Positions 1 to 12,100 of a DNA stretch of 64,000 bases are shown here, piece by piece. This DNA comes from Mesostigma viride (lineage: Eukaryota; Streptophyta; Mesostigmatophyceae; Mesostigmatales; Mesostigmataceae). The stretch covers positions 4,589,332 to 4,653,331 of the forward strand of contig RPFO01000253.1 of the NCBI GenBank assembly GCA_009746045.1, read 5' to 3'. Every line of letters begins with the position of its first letter. Position 1 is the first letter of the stretch. Position numbers and translations under genes: made by a program. The notes beneath the pieces are model-generated. The model saw nothing but the letters and a program-made list of their open reading frames with translations. It was not told where the DNA came from and did no database searches.

Positions 1-1976
1 TGTAGAGCTTGTGCCAAGGGGCCGGCAGCACCGAACAGATGTGGGTGACGTTGCAAAAAACACCGGAATTCAGTTGCATGACGGAGCATAATATCTCGGT
101 CATAGTCTTTGACCAACAAACGATGCAAGAGTTCAAGAAAAGTCTTGCTGAAATCGACTCGATAAGAACAAGTAAGACGGGAAAAACGATGCAACTGACT
201 AAGAAGTAAGAACAACACCATATTTCGCTGACTATGTATAGCTAACTTAGGTCGGGTGCAAGTCGGAATTGAAATTTGAACTCTGAATTTTGAACTAGGC
301 GAGTGTGCCGGTTGTCGGCCTGAGTCGGTGAGTATATAAAACTACTCCGGCTTGAGTTTGACAGTGCTCAGTGTAACCAAAGTTGAATTGACCTGCAATA
401 GGGAGCGTATATCCAGAATGGCTCATGGATATTTCATTCGAATTCATATTCTTTCATGCATGCGGCCCTGCACCTCCAGAGGGACGTACTGTACGGGCTC
501 ACGCGCCCGGACAGCGTCCTGTACAGGCAGTCGACATGAAGGATCGATACCGGACAGGGACGTCCCCACGTCTCAGCCGGAGGGGCCGGGCTCCTCGTGT
601 GACCAAATTTGATAACCATATAGTGATTCGGGCCGGGCTGCCCGCAACGGCCCGCAACTATAAGCTAGACAGCTAGATCCATCCACCCCAGATTCCATGT
701 CCATCCCACTGACGGGAAGCTTATCAAGGAGACAACCAGCACAGGCCAGAAATCGGGAGAATGCGGACCATGGTGAGCCTGCCGTTATCTTTTCGACTTC
801 TGCTCACGTGACGCATGCAGTATACTAATATAGTTAGCTGTCACGCGAACTTGCGCGCCGCGCGCAGCCAGGGGCCGGCTCGCCATGCATGTGAGGATGA
901 AGCGCCCTGGTTGTGCAGGCTTCATGCCGGCCAGTCTATCTGATGTGTTGACCTGATCTGTGCGCCCGGCTACGCCTTGGCGCCTGTGCTCAAGAACACG
1001 CTAGAGACGTCTCCTATATAAGAGAGGTGCAATGCTATATCCAGCCACAGTCAAGCTTTCAAAAGCATTTTTTACATTACAACAATATGATCAAAAGCAC
1101 AAACTACAGATAGCGACAATGACTGGTTCACAGATAAATCACAATACGCATGGCTGCACCATGGCCTTCACACTCACCCACAACTGCTCATTATTAAAGG
1201 GTGAATCAAAGCCATACAAGAGACACATGGGGACAGCCATAAAGAATTGCTACCATAGAGCTGGCAGCCAAAGAATCGTAAAAACAATAATGAGAATCAG
1301 GTGGTGCAGACATGGTGTTAGTGGCCATAGAGCCCAACATACACCAGATCTGTGTCTAAAATTACAAGGGCATGACTTGCAAACTCAGGTCAGACAAGAA
1401 ACTTCCCCAAGTCATCCCTGGAGATTGCCCCTAGAGAATTGCCCGTATAGTACATCACAAACTCGTTTAAAATGTAACTTTTTGGCACACATGTTCCCCC
1501 AGCCTCGATTTGATTCTTCGTTGCCACCCTCGACACTGCAGGTGAAAAGCATTTAGGACATGCTTGTGTCGAGATTTTCGACATGTGCGTTGCTTGTTCA
1601 TTTCTTTCCCGTTTTGGATTCCGTTTCCCCTATCATGCCCACGCCAGTCCTTAGCATGAAAAGCCAGGGTAAGCCAGCTTCTCCGTGCAGATACTCGGCA
1701 CCATCCCTCTTCAGGCATTCCTGAAAACTGCTTTGGAACTCCGGGGAGGCGATCTCGAGCTTGGTCAACGAAGAAGAGATTCTATTGGAATTGGTTGGCC
1801 TCGCATTCCATAAACCACATTGAAGTGTTCATTTCGACATAGCGCTTGTGCCAGTGAACTGGGCCGGGACTTTTTCTAGGCTTTTGACATCCGCAAACTG
1901 AAGATGTCATCAAGCCTACGCATTTTCCCCAAAGCAGCACTCATACAGAGGGCCCACCCGAGTACCCTCATTCATT
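1..1976. other. 3' flank of the giant gene, no convincing gene
   Basis: Open frames here are short and show no recognisable domain. TATA-like strings occur at about 333 (TATATAAA) and 1015 (CTATATAAG), but neither leads into a gene I can support. The segment downstream of the stop codon at 1977 on the minus strand should include the 3' UTR of the giant gene. A TTACA (TGTAA on the minus strand) at 1362-1366 is a possible but unproven poly(A) signal. Confidence 0.4.
721..800 (+). repeat. Copy A of a dispersed repeat
   Basis: The string beginning ATCAAGGAGACAACCAGC at 723 recurs with small indels at 49882-49970. Shared blocks are CAGGCCAGAA, ATCGGGAGAAT, GACCATG and GTTATCTT. The two copies are 49 kb apart in the same orientation. 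No terminal structure or coding capacity is visible, so the class of element is unknown. Confidence 0.6.
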
Positions 1977-3125
1977 TCACTCCACTGATGGCCCAGCCCC
2001 TGGCGTCATCCCTGCTCTGCTGCCAGTCCCCACAGATTCCCCCCCCGTTGCGGCAGATCCGCTAGCACCCCCCCCCGTGGTGCCCCCGCTGCCCCCGGCG
2101 CCACTCGCGGCCGCCTTCTTCTCTCGCTGCCGCCTCCTCTTATCCAACTCCTCCTTGAGAAGCGCGTTCTGGCGCTCCTTCTCCTTCTCCAGCGCGCTCA
2201 CCAGCTCCTCGCGCTCCCTCCGGCCCGCCATCATGATCTCCTGCATGACCATCTGCTCCTCCGCCTCCACGTCCTCCCGGATGCCCCCGCCCAGCCATCC
2301 ACCCGCGCCGGCCGCCGCGGCCATCACGCCAGAGACGGTGCGCCCGGGGCTGTTGGGGCGCCCCACTGTGGCGGCAGACGCGGGTCGCCTCGACCCTCCG
2401 CTCGGCGTGCTCAGCCCGGCGCGCCCGATGGTCGACCCCATGTTGGTCGAGATTGTGAGCTGTGGAGCCGCGGGTGGTCCCATTCCCAGACCCCCGCTGG
2501 TCTTGGCACGCGGTGTGGCCGTCGTCGCACGAGGCATCGATGCCATCAACCCGCCGCCCTGCATGCTGCTCCCACCCGCCACGCCGCCAAACCCAAGACC
2601 AGCACCCGCAGACCCGCCCATGGACCCGCCGCTCGCGGGCCGGAGATCGAACCGCGCGGCCAGCATTGCGCCGATCCGGTCGGCGAGCTTGGTCACAAGC
2701 GCGTCCTCCCACTTGGCCAGCGAGGCCTCGAGCAGCACCTGCAGCGTGCGGTCGCGCTCGGCGTTCTCCGCCGAAATGCGCGCGGCGCGCTCGTCGTCCT
2801 TCTCCGTGAGCAGGCGCTCGAGACCCAACAGCACTTGAGAGACAAAGGGGGAGGATGCCACAGCGGCTGCTGAGGCTCCCCTGGGGGCGATGCCACCCCC
2901 GAAAGGTCCACCTGACTCCGAGGCGCCTTGCTCTTCCTCGCGCATGCGTTCGGTCTGAAGTCGCGAGAGCCACGCGCGCTGCTGCTGCTGCTGCTGCTGG
3001 GTGGTGGAGCTGATGCTGTCGCCGGCGAGGGCAGAGTCGGGGCGGCGGGAACCATCAGCAGCGGTGGAGGGTCGCAGTGAGGACGCGAGCGAGGACTCGA
3101 CCTGGAGCTGGCTGAGGACCATGTC
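1977..3125 (-). CDS. Exon 22 of giant gene: C-terminal exon with poly-Gln and Gly/Ala/Ser-rich segments
   Basis: 1,149 nt including the TGA stop, acceptor CATCACCGACAG, phase 0. Begins DMVLSQLQVESSLASSL. Contains a run of seven Gln (CTG/CAG at about 2978-2998), a coiled coil with LLTEKDDERAARISAENAER, a Gly/Met/Ala-rich low-complexity middle, a last tail motif LEKEKERQNALLKEELDKRR, and a disordered Gly/Ser C-terminus ending TPGAGPSVE. Confidence 0.85.
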   Translation of the reverse strand, partial: DMVLSQLQVESSLASSLRPSTAADGSRRPDSALAGDSISSTTQQQQQQQRAWLSRLQTERMREEEQGASESGGPFGGGIAPRGASAAAVASSPFVSQVLLGLERLLTEKDDERAARISAENAERDRTLQVLLEASLAKWEDALVTKLADRIGAMLAARFDLRPASGGSMGGSAGAGLGFGGVAGGSSMQGGGLMASMPRATTATPRAKTSGGLGMGPPAAPQLTISTNMGSTIGRAGLSTPSGGSRRPASAATVGRPNSPGRTVSGVMAAAAGAGGWLGGGIREDVEAEEQMVMQEIMMAGRREREELVSALEKEKERQNALLKEELDKRRRQREKKAAASGAGGSGGTTGGGASGSAATGGESVGTGSRAGMTPGAGPSVE

Positions 3126-6100
3126 CTGTCGGTGATGTTAGGAGGGGAAGGGAGAAGAGATGCCGACGTGGGTGGCGATGGTAGGGGCAGGGAGAACAGG
3201 CATGGACGCATGGTCAGACAAGCAGATGTTACAGATATGGAGCTGGCTGAGGACCATGTTCTGCTTGCATGGGGGGGGAGGGCAGGGGCAGCAGCAGGGG
3301 TGCAGCGTGGAAGCATGGTCAATTTGCGCAGATGCGGGTGGCGAGGGCAGGGGCAGGGGTGGAGGGTGGAAGCATGGTCCGAAGAGGTGGATGTAACGAG
3401 CTGAGCTCCAAACACGATGGAGGAATACCTGAAAATTGGTTCCCCCTTTGGCTAGGGGAGAAATATAAACTCAAGTCTAGGGTTTCCAGACATGAGCACG
3501 ATGACAGCTAGTTGTTCAAACAGCTCGTATGCATGACAGATCACCTTTCTGCCTCTAAGATTGCCTACCTGCTTGCTACTGCCGTTGGATGCGTTACGCC
3601 ACCCACCTGCTTGCTGCTGCGCGTGCGCCCCTCCTCAATGGCCAGCAGCTGCTCCGTGACATGCTTGTGCAGCGACGCCAGCGTGGCGCTGCCACCGCCC
3701 GTCACCAGCGATGCCTTGCGGGACTCCGCCTCACGGGTGGCACGCGAGCGGGCGTTGCGGATGGCAGCCATCTTCTGCTCCCGTTCCTTCTCCAGCAGGG
3801 ACAGCTGCAACAGGTGGGCAGCCCAGGAAGCAAGGTCGAGCAAATAAAACACAACAAAACAAAACACATCAAGAAAACACAATCAGTCTAAGCCCAGAGA
3901 GGCAGCTTGAATGGAGCCCAGAAGAGCGGAGCCTGAGGCCACGGAACAAGTTAGATTCTGAGCCCAGCAAATGAATCCCAGTCCACGTCTAGAGAACAAA
4001 ACCAGAACAAGAAAAACTGCGAGTCCAAGCAAACACAAACAGCGAACATTAATCAAATGCAAGTCCAGGCCTTGAGAACACTAGAGTCCCTGACATGAGT
4101 CCAAGCAAGGGATGAGGCTCCCTTATCCCCACAAGCGGGTGGCCCCAGCAGACATGGCTTGGGGGAACAGGCGCAGATGCTGTCCCTGAAAAAAAATCTT
4201 ACCCAAGCGGATTCTTGCCCAAGGCCCAACAAGGGCCACGGAAAGGGCCATGGAAGCATCTTAGTTCACAAATGTTACAACCAAGGACATTTCCTGATCT
4301 GTTTCAAGGACTGCCCCCCCCACCACCGGCATGTCTCCCATGCACCGTTCTGTCTATTTTAACAATCCGTTACCGCACAGACCGTGCGCCACGCACCTGC
4401 CGGTTGCGCTCGGCAAGCAGCGCGCCATCGACTTTCCCTTAGGTTCAACAACTCTGCTCACGCACCGTCTGTTCACACACCCATGGCTACACGGTTGCCC
4501 GCACCCACCAGCCGGCCTTGTTCTGCACGCAGCACCTTTTCCACCCCCATCCATCTATTCGCAGACCCGTCTCTTCCAACGGTTGCCCCCACCCACCTGG
4601 CGGTCGCGCTCCGCCAGCAATGCGCTCATCAGGTGCTCTGACCCGCTGCCGGACGCCAGAAGCTGCTGCCGACGGCGCGCCATCCCGTCCTCGATCTCGC
4701 GCCGCTTCGCCGCAAGCGACTGGGGTAGGTTGCGGGGTGATGGAGGTGGTGGGGGTGAGGGAGGTTGCGGAGTCACAGGTAAGTAAGTGAGGTGGGAGTA
4801 AAATGCAGAAGAAGGGTTAGGCATGTTTGAAAACGAGGTAGGTATTCGATCTCTCACATCATGAAAATAAAACTTACCGCCGTGACCTGCGCGAGCTCGC
4901 CCCTCTCTTCCTCCTCGATTTGCGCCAACGCGACCCCGTACTCCACCTCCGCCGCTGCCTCTGCGCGCTCCCTCGCGCCTGCCTCCCCTCCCTTGCCAAA
5001 CGCCGCCACGTGCGCCAGCAGTGCCTCCACCTGCACGGCCGCCCGCTCTGTGCCCCTCATCCTCGCCTCGATGAGCGGCCGCTCCGGAGGGGCCCGCCGC
5101 AATATCGCCCCGAGCTCATGCAGCTGTCGTAGCCGCAGCTCGACCTGGGCTGCCAGGTGGGCCGCGTCGAGGGATTCCGTGAGGGATGCAAGAAGCGCGG
5201 ACTCCTCGTCCTCGAAACGGCGTCGCAGGTCGAGTATCGCACGCTGGCCCTGGGACTGGAGGTCGTCGGCGCGGGTGGGTGAGGGTGCTGCGCGCACCTG
5301 GGCCGCAACCTGAGTTGAAGCGTTTGTGTTGGTACAGCAAAGTGCGCCCCATTGAGGTTAGATATACACAAACACGAAATAGATGTACACGGGCACCTGC
5401 CAGGGTAAGTCGTGATTCGATCCGCCCGAGTTTTAGTGTGACCCAGCTCTCGCGTCACACGTGCAGGAGTCACAACGAACATCGCCAGGGGCTCGAAAGT
5501 GGGGTAAAGGAGTGAAATGAGCCCCGCTAGGGGTTATGATGATGTGCGTAGACTATGCATCAATATTATGCATATACTATCTTTATATTGTGCGCATACG
5601 GTGCGTACATTACAATAAGCAGCAGTACACGGAATCAGGTGAAAGCCACGCGGCATGATAGCCAAGCACCGAGGAGCCATGCGACCCCACCCCCAGCCAA
5701 CCCTCATCTGGATAAGAGCCGGCTGACGTTCCTTACCTGCTCCCTCAGCCGCTGCACCTCCTGGTCGCGCCGCATCTGCAGCGCGCCAAGCGGCGCCACC
5801 GCGGCCGCCACCCGCTCCTCCATCTGCCGTGCCGCAAGCGCGGTCGCCTCCCTCGCGTGCCTGCCCCTCATCACCTCTTCGATGCGCACCAGCAGCTCCT
5901 CTGGTGACGACGCGGAAGAAGACGAGGGCAAGGTGCCAGAGGATGAGGACGGTTGGCCAGCAGTGGTGGTATCAAGGCCATCGCCAAGCCCACCGGGAAG
6001 GGTGGAGGAACCGATGCCAGCAGCAGCGGTACCACCGCCTGTGGCGGCGGAGAATGCATCGAGCAGCGCCGACATCTCTGAGTGGTCGCTCGCCGCCTCG

Positions 6101-9100
6101 CGTTCCTGCCGCTGGCGGTCCACCAGCGCCTGTGTGTGTATGTGTGTGTGTGTGTGGTAAATAAAACAGGAAGGGGGGCATTGAGGAGGCACGGGGAAGA
6201 AAAAAGGCATGAGAGGTCCACCAGCACCTGGGGGGGGGGGAATTAAAAGAGGAGTGGGGGCATTAAGGGGGCATGGGCAAAAAAAAAGAAGGCATGAGGG
6301 GTCCACCAGCGCCTTGGGGGTAGGGGGAACAAGTGGGGAGTGGAATGGGAAGGAAAGGAAAAGAGGGTGATTAGGGGCAAACGGAAAAAAAGGAAAGTTC
6401 TTAGGGGGTCCACAAATGCCTGGGGGGGTTGGGGGGGGGGGGGGGCGGTGGCGGGACAGGGGGATGGGGAGCAGGAAATCACCAACGTCGTACAAAGACA
6501 TTGTTTGTGGACTTCAAGTGAGTTGAAGGGTGGGCGCGGTTGGGAAAACGGGAGTCAAAGACAAGGAAAAATTTTTAGAAAAAGAGCGATCCAGTGCATG
6601 CATGTTATTATGAACATGGCCGTGGCCCCCTCTCACGTGCATCACCTTGCACGTTCGTTACAAACACATCTCACGCTCTACCCCCTCTCTCACACATGCC
6701 ACCCTTCCAGCCATCCTCACCTGCATCGCCAGCAGGTGTGCACGCGCGCCGGCCTCCCTCTCCGCCGCGGTCGCCCACCCCCTCGCCTCCGCCCGCTGCG
6801 CCTCCCGGAGAGCCGCCATCTCCTTTTGCTGCCGCACGGCACACTCCTCCTGTGCCGCCGCCGCCAGGGACTTGCGCCCGCCGCCCATGACGCCGCTTCC
6901 CACGCCCATGCTGGACGTGAAAGAGCCCGTCATGGCGGTGCCAGTGAGCGAGGACGCCAGCGCCTCGTCTGTCGTGCTGTGCACTCGCAGCTGCTCCCTG
7001 GCCAGGGACTCTAGTTGCGCGTCGGCACGCGCGCGGTCGTCGGCGGCTGCCTGCTTGAGTTTCGCCTTTTGCGCGCGCTTCTCCTCAAGGCGCTTCAGAA
7101 CCTGGTCAAGTGGAAAGGGTGGTGGGGTAAACGAGAGGGAGAAGGGGAGGGGGAGAAGGGGGGGAGGGTTGAGAGTTTGGGAGAAATAGAAAGGGGGGAC
7201 GATCGAGGCATGGTTAAGGGGAAGGAGCGGTGGGGGGCAGGGAGGGAGAGGGGGAATATAGAGGAAGGAGGGGGCATATAGAGGAAGGAGGGGGCATACA
7301 GAGGAAAGAGGGGGCAGGGAGGGAGAGAGGGCAGGGAGGGAGAGGGGGCATATTGAGGAAAGAGGGGGCATATAGAGGAAGGAGGGGGCATATTAAGGAG
7401 AGAACTAGGGGACTGTCCAAGCCACTACACCCACCATCTCACTCCGAACCGCGCCCCATCGCATTTCTGATGACCAACGGTTGATAGAACACATCAGGGC
7501 CAACATGATGCTACCACCCGCACACACACCTCGCACCCTTCACTCCAACCCACCTTCTCGCTCTGGATCGCCTTCTCGCGCCCCATCGCCGCCCGGCACG
7601 CAGCGATGTCCTGCCGCATCTGCGCCAGGATCCGCGCCTTCTCCTCCGCGCTCATGTCCTCACGCGCCCTCAGCTGCCGCTCCACGTTCTCGTAGGCCGC
7701 CTTCTTGCCCTCCAGAGCAGCTTGTCGCTCCGCTAATGCCGCCGCCGCGCGCTGCTCCTCGGCCACCTGCTCCTCGAGCGCGATGCGGTCCAGCTCGGCC
7801 AGCTCGCGGACCGTGCGCTCGGCGCTGCTGGCCGCCGCCTCGCCGATGGCTGCCGCGAGCGCCACCTGCGTGTGTGGGGGGGTGGCGTGAGATTGTGATG
7901 GCGGGGTGGCGGTTGCGGGCGTGAGCGCCGGGATAACAGCATAACTAAGGTATATGTTCGTTAGAATCCAGGACCACCTGGCAGCCGGTGGCGGGGGGGG
8001 GGCCTGCAAGGAGTGAGGGTAGTGACAAGTCATATTAGGACATATCGGGTTCTACCTGTTGTTATGGTGGGTTGGGGGCACGGGGACTTTGGGATGCAAA
8101 CAAGTTTGATGTGTGAGAAGTTATGGTATGTATGGGACGAGCCGTATTAGAGCGCCATTTGGGGGGGGATAGCACCGATGGCCACGATGGGTTGTGGGGG
8201 ACAGATGTACGACAGGGTGATCGTGGGCTGTGGGCACCGGAATGATAACTATGCACTATCATGGCATCGCAAGGCAACCCCTCGCGAGGTGGTTGGATTC
8301 CAATCTCATATCTTGCGTGTTTGGACAAGATAATCACACCAGTCCCAGGCTGACTCGCTGGGCACCACAATCCCCCCATTATACTCAAGACTCACCGTCC
8401 CTACCGTCCCCATTCATTCACACTATAAAAAGGATAAACTACTAGCCTTGGGTATTCAATATGTGAAAAAAAGTCTACAACTATAGCATGGAATATTTAA
8501 TCCCATGCCCCCATCCTACCTGCGCGGCCTCAGAACTCTGCGCGCTGCTGGCTGCCGCGAGCTTGCGCCGCCGCTTCGCCTCCAGCATGGCCGCCAACGA
8601 CGCCTCCTGGCTCTTCTTCTCGTTCTCAAGCAACCCCCTCAGGTTCCTCAGATTTGCCTCGTGCTCTGCCACTAGCGCCCGCCGCTGATCCTCGGGCATC
8701 GCTGCCCCCTTGGCCGCGTCCATGCGGGCCTGCTCGCGGTCGAGCACAGCACGCGTGTGCTCCTCCAACTGCTGGCGCACCCGGGCCACCTCGGCGCTCA
8801 TCTCCGCCGCCATGCGCTCGGTTAAGGCCGCCAGCTCGGCGCGGTGACGGGCGTCCGTGGGGGACTCGCCCGTGAGGCGCGCCAGCATGGCCTTGTCGTG
8901 CAGCTCTTGCTTCATCCTGGTGGGAGCAGCGGCGGGTTTGTGATGGATTGAGGGAGGGTCGAGCAACGAAGGCAAGTGAAGGTGGGAGTGATGATTCACG
9001 TTATCAAGCCACGCTATGGAGGGTCAAGCGCCGGTTACAGGGAGGAAAAGGACATGCTGGCGTTGAAGGGTCCGGCAGCAGCAAACATGGGGTTAAACTT

Positions 9101-12100
9101 CTCCTCTCCTCTCCAGACTTCATGGACTTGGCATCATGGCATCAGGGGGGGCAAAGTGATATCAACAACAAGGACAACAACAGGCACCGGCATGAGAGAG
9201 GGAGGGGGGGGATGCTTCAAGAAACTGATCTTGATGGAATCGTTCCCAGAATGGCAAGAACACATCCTCAACTGACCACATCACATCGTACCCTCCTCAC
9301 CCTAACCGCCGGTCGAACCCAACCTTCCACTTCGATCCAAAATGCCTCTCTTTCTCAAACTGCTTGGCTGTTTAGCCCATCCGTCCACTCACTGTCGCCC
9401 CTCCTGCATGCCCCGTGGATCCACTCATCGTCTCCACTCACCGGTTGAGCGCGTCCTCCTTGGCGTTCAGCTGGCCCTTGAGCCCCATCACCTCCGCCAG
9501 AAGCAGCTTCTCCCGCACCTCGTACGCCTCCCGCACGCGAGCGATCCCGCCCTCAAACTCTGCCAGCGCGACCCGCCGCTCCTCCGCGCTCATCCCTTCG
9601 GCGCCCGACACCAGCTCCCGGAACCGGCCCTCCACCGCCTCGTGCACCGCCTTGGCCACATCCATCCTCTGCTGGGCCTTCAAAGCGTCCATCCGGGCCG
9701 CCTTCTCCCTCTCCAGCGACGCCTCGAGCGCGGCCTCCTGCTGCTGCAGCATGCCCGCGAGCTCCCGTTCCAACTTCTTGCGGCCAGCACCCGAGGGCTG
9801 CTCGGCGAGCGCGCGTGCTGCCTGGGCGGCGTGCGCCGCCTCGAGCGCGGCCAGTTTGCGGCGGCGCTTGGCCTCCAGCTGGCGCTCCAGTGCGCGCGTC
9901 TGCAGCGCCTTCTCCTCAAGCAGCCGCGCCTGCAGGGACGCCAACTCGCTCTCGTGCTGGCGGTAGAGCGCCGCGGGGTCGATTTGGGACGAGGGCGCGC
10001 GGCCAACTTGGGCCTGGGGGGGTGGACATTACAGGGGCGAACATGCAAGCGGTGGGCGTCACAAGGGCGGGCATCAGCGGTGTGGAGATCGAAGGGGTGG
10101 GCATGAAAAGGGTGGACATTCAGGACCCAGACATTAAAGGGGCAGCAATCAAAAGGGGTGAGCATCAAAGGCGGTGTGCGGAGAGCAGCAAAGCACCAGG
10201 ACCAAAGGTGCGGAAGGACACCGAAGGTAAAAGCATGGCGAGGGTTGATGGGTGTTGAGGATCAAAGGAAGTCAAAGGAAGGGCCGACAGATGTTGCCGC
10301 GTAACTATGCTGGAAAGTGAAAGCCGCGGGACGGCGGGAAGTGGAGAAAGAAAGATGTCTTGCAACCAGTAGCTACAATGGCAGTGTAATTACATACCTG
10401 CAGCCGCGCCATCATCTCTCGCTGCAGCGCCTCCTCCATGGCAACGCGCTCGCCCATCTCGCGCGAGGCGTCGCCCGCGGGTAGCGGCAGCTCAGCCGCC
10501 TGTGCGCCCTCCAGCTGCAGAAGCCTTCGGCGCCGCTTGGCTTCCGTGGATGCCCGCACTTGCGCCAGCTGGGAGCGGTACTGGGCCTCCAGGACCGCGC
10601 GCTGCGGGGGGACAGATGGTACATCAACAGGAGAACAGAGATGCCAATAAGCATTGGATACCCAAGGCCGCACGCTGCGGGGGAGGGCCACCAGCGATCA
10701 CAACAGGAAAGGAAAGGATGCCAGAGGTTAAATGGGAGAGCAGACTCAGATGGGAGATGCCGGGCACGAAGTGGGCCTATAGGACCGTGCCCTGCAGGGG
10801 ACAGATGGTACAATTATAAATAAGGCAGAGATGCCAATAAGAATTGGACCGCCAGGACCGCGCTAGGCGGGGGATGCCAGAACTTTCGACGACAGGACAA
10901 CGCATGCCGGGAGTTTCGGTGGCGACAGACGCCAGAAAGTTGAGTGGGATGGAGAGGAGGACGAAAAATGCTTGCGGACCCCCAGAGCAATGCAGGAAGT
11001 GAGAACCACAGCGGAGAAAGATTCCCAAAGATAGTATGAAAGGTAGTACAGATGCAAGCAACCACAGCAAGGACAAAGGCGTAGATGCCAGCCATACCAT
11101 ACTGTAATATACTGTTGGACACACCGAGGTAACAGATAACCACGCACCAGCTTATGGAATCGCGCCTCATGCTCCGCCACCAGCCGGTCCACCGCCTCCG
11201 CCGACAGCTCCTGCGTTGCAGTGGCCAGCATGAGCCCATGCAGCGCCCTCTCCTGGTCGCGCTCCAGCCTCGCTCGCTCCCCCGCGACCCTGGCTACGAG
11301 CGCCGCCACCGCCGCCTCCTCCTCCGCCGCCAGTTCCGCCTCCAGCGCCCCCGCTTCGAGGTTGTGGACCCCCATGAGGCCGACGACGGCCATCGCATTA
11401 TCCTCGTCCGACATACTGCTACCATCCCCGGATGATGGATCCGTGGACCCCCGCCCAAGCTTGAGGTTGGCGTCATGCTCGGCGCGCTGGCGCTCCGCCA
11501 CGTGGCGCGCCTGAAGCGCGCGCGCCCGCTTGTCCTTCTTGGCGGCCAGCTGGTGGCGCAGGTCGGCCGCTTGGCGCTCCCGCTCGGCCTCCAGGCTGGA
11601 GCGGTACGCGGCCAGCTCCGCGTTGTACTGGCGCTCCAGCGCCTCGACTTGGGCGCGGTCGCCGGAGAGGGCCGCCGCACGCTTGAGACCTGGGGGGCCG
11701 AGGGGGGAGGGAGCCAGAGGGAATGTGTGTGTGTGGGGGGGGGGGGAAGGGAAGAAGGGAAGAGAGGGGGAGAGTTGGAGAGGGACGTGGGGTTCGCTTT
11801 AGGCGTGGGGGGAGGGAAGAGTGTGTGTGTGTGGTGGAGGGGTGGGGTAGCGGTGGGCGTTGATGTGTGTGCATTTTTGTGCTTGTGTGCAAAAGAGGGG
11901 GAGAGGGAGGAAAGAGGGGGAAGAAGGGAAGAGAGGCGGAGACCTGTTGAGGGGGGGACGTTTGAGAATTAGAGAGAGAAGTGGGTGATGGCGAGAAGGG
12001 GAAAGAGGAAGAGTGCTCAACGAAAGCCAGCTCCATCTATCTAGTCGCAACCTATTAGCACAGGGGGTGTTCACGCAATTCCAATATACCTCAGAAAACA

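Noticed and set aside
1032-1556. A 174-codon plus-strand ORF downstream of a TATA-like box
   Set aside because: No domain, no splice support, composition like non-coding DNA; kept only as a note.
2077-2838. Plus-strand Pro/Ser/Ala-rich ORF opposite exon 22
   Set aside because: Antisense shadow of GC-rich coding sequence; the minus frame carries the coiled coil and the splice joins.
4340-4425. An extra giant-gene exon encoding ALLAERNRQ
   Set aside because: Phase does not fit between exons 20 and 21 and no suitable acceptor gives an in-frame exon; treated as a junction duplication.
7240-7405. CRISPR-like regular repeats
   Set aside because: Contiguous purine minisatellite without spacers, in a eukaryotic intron.
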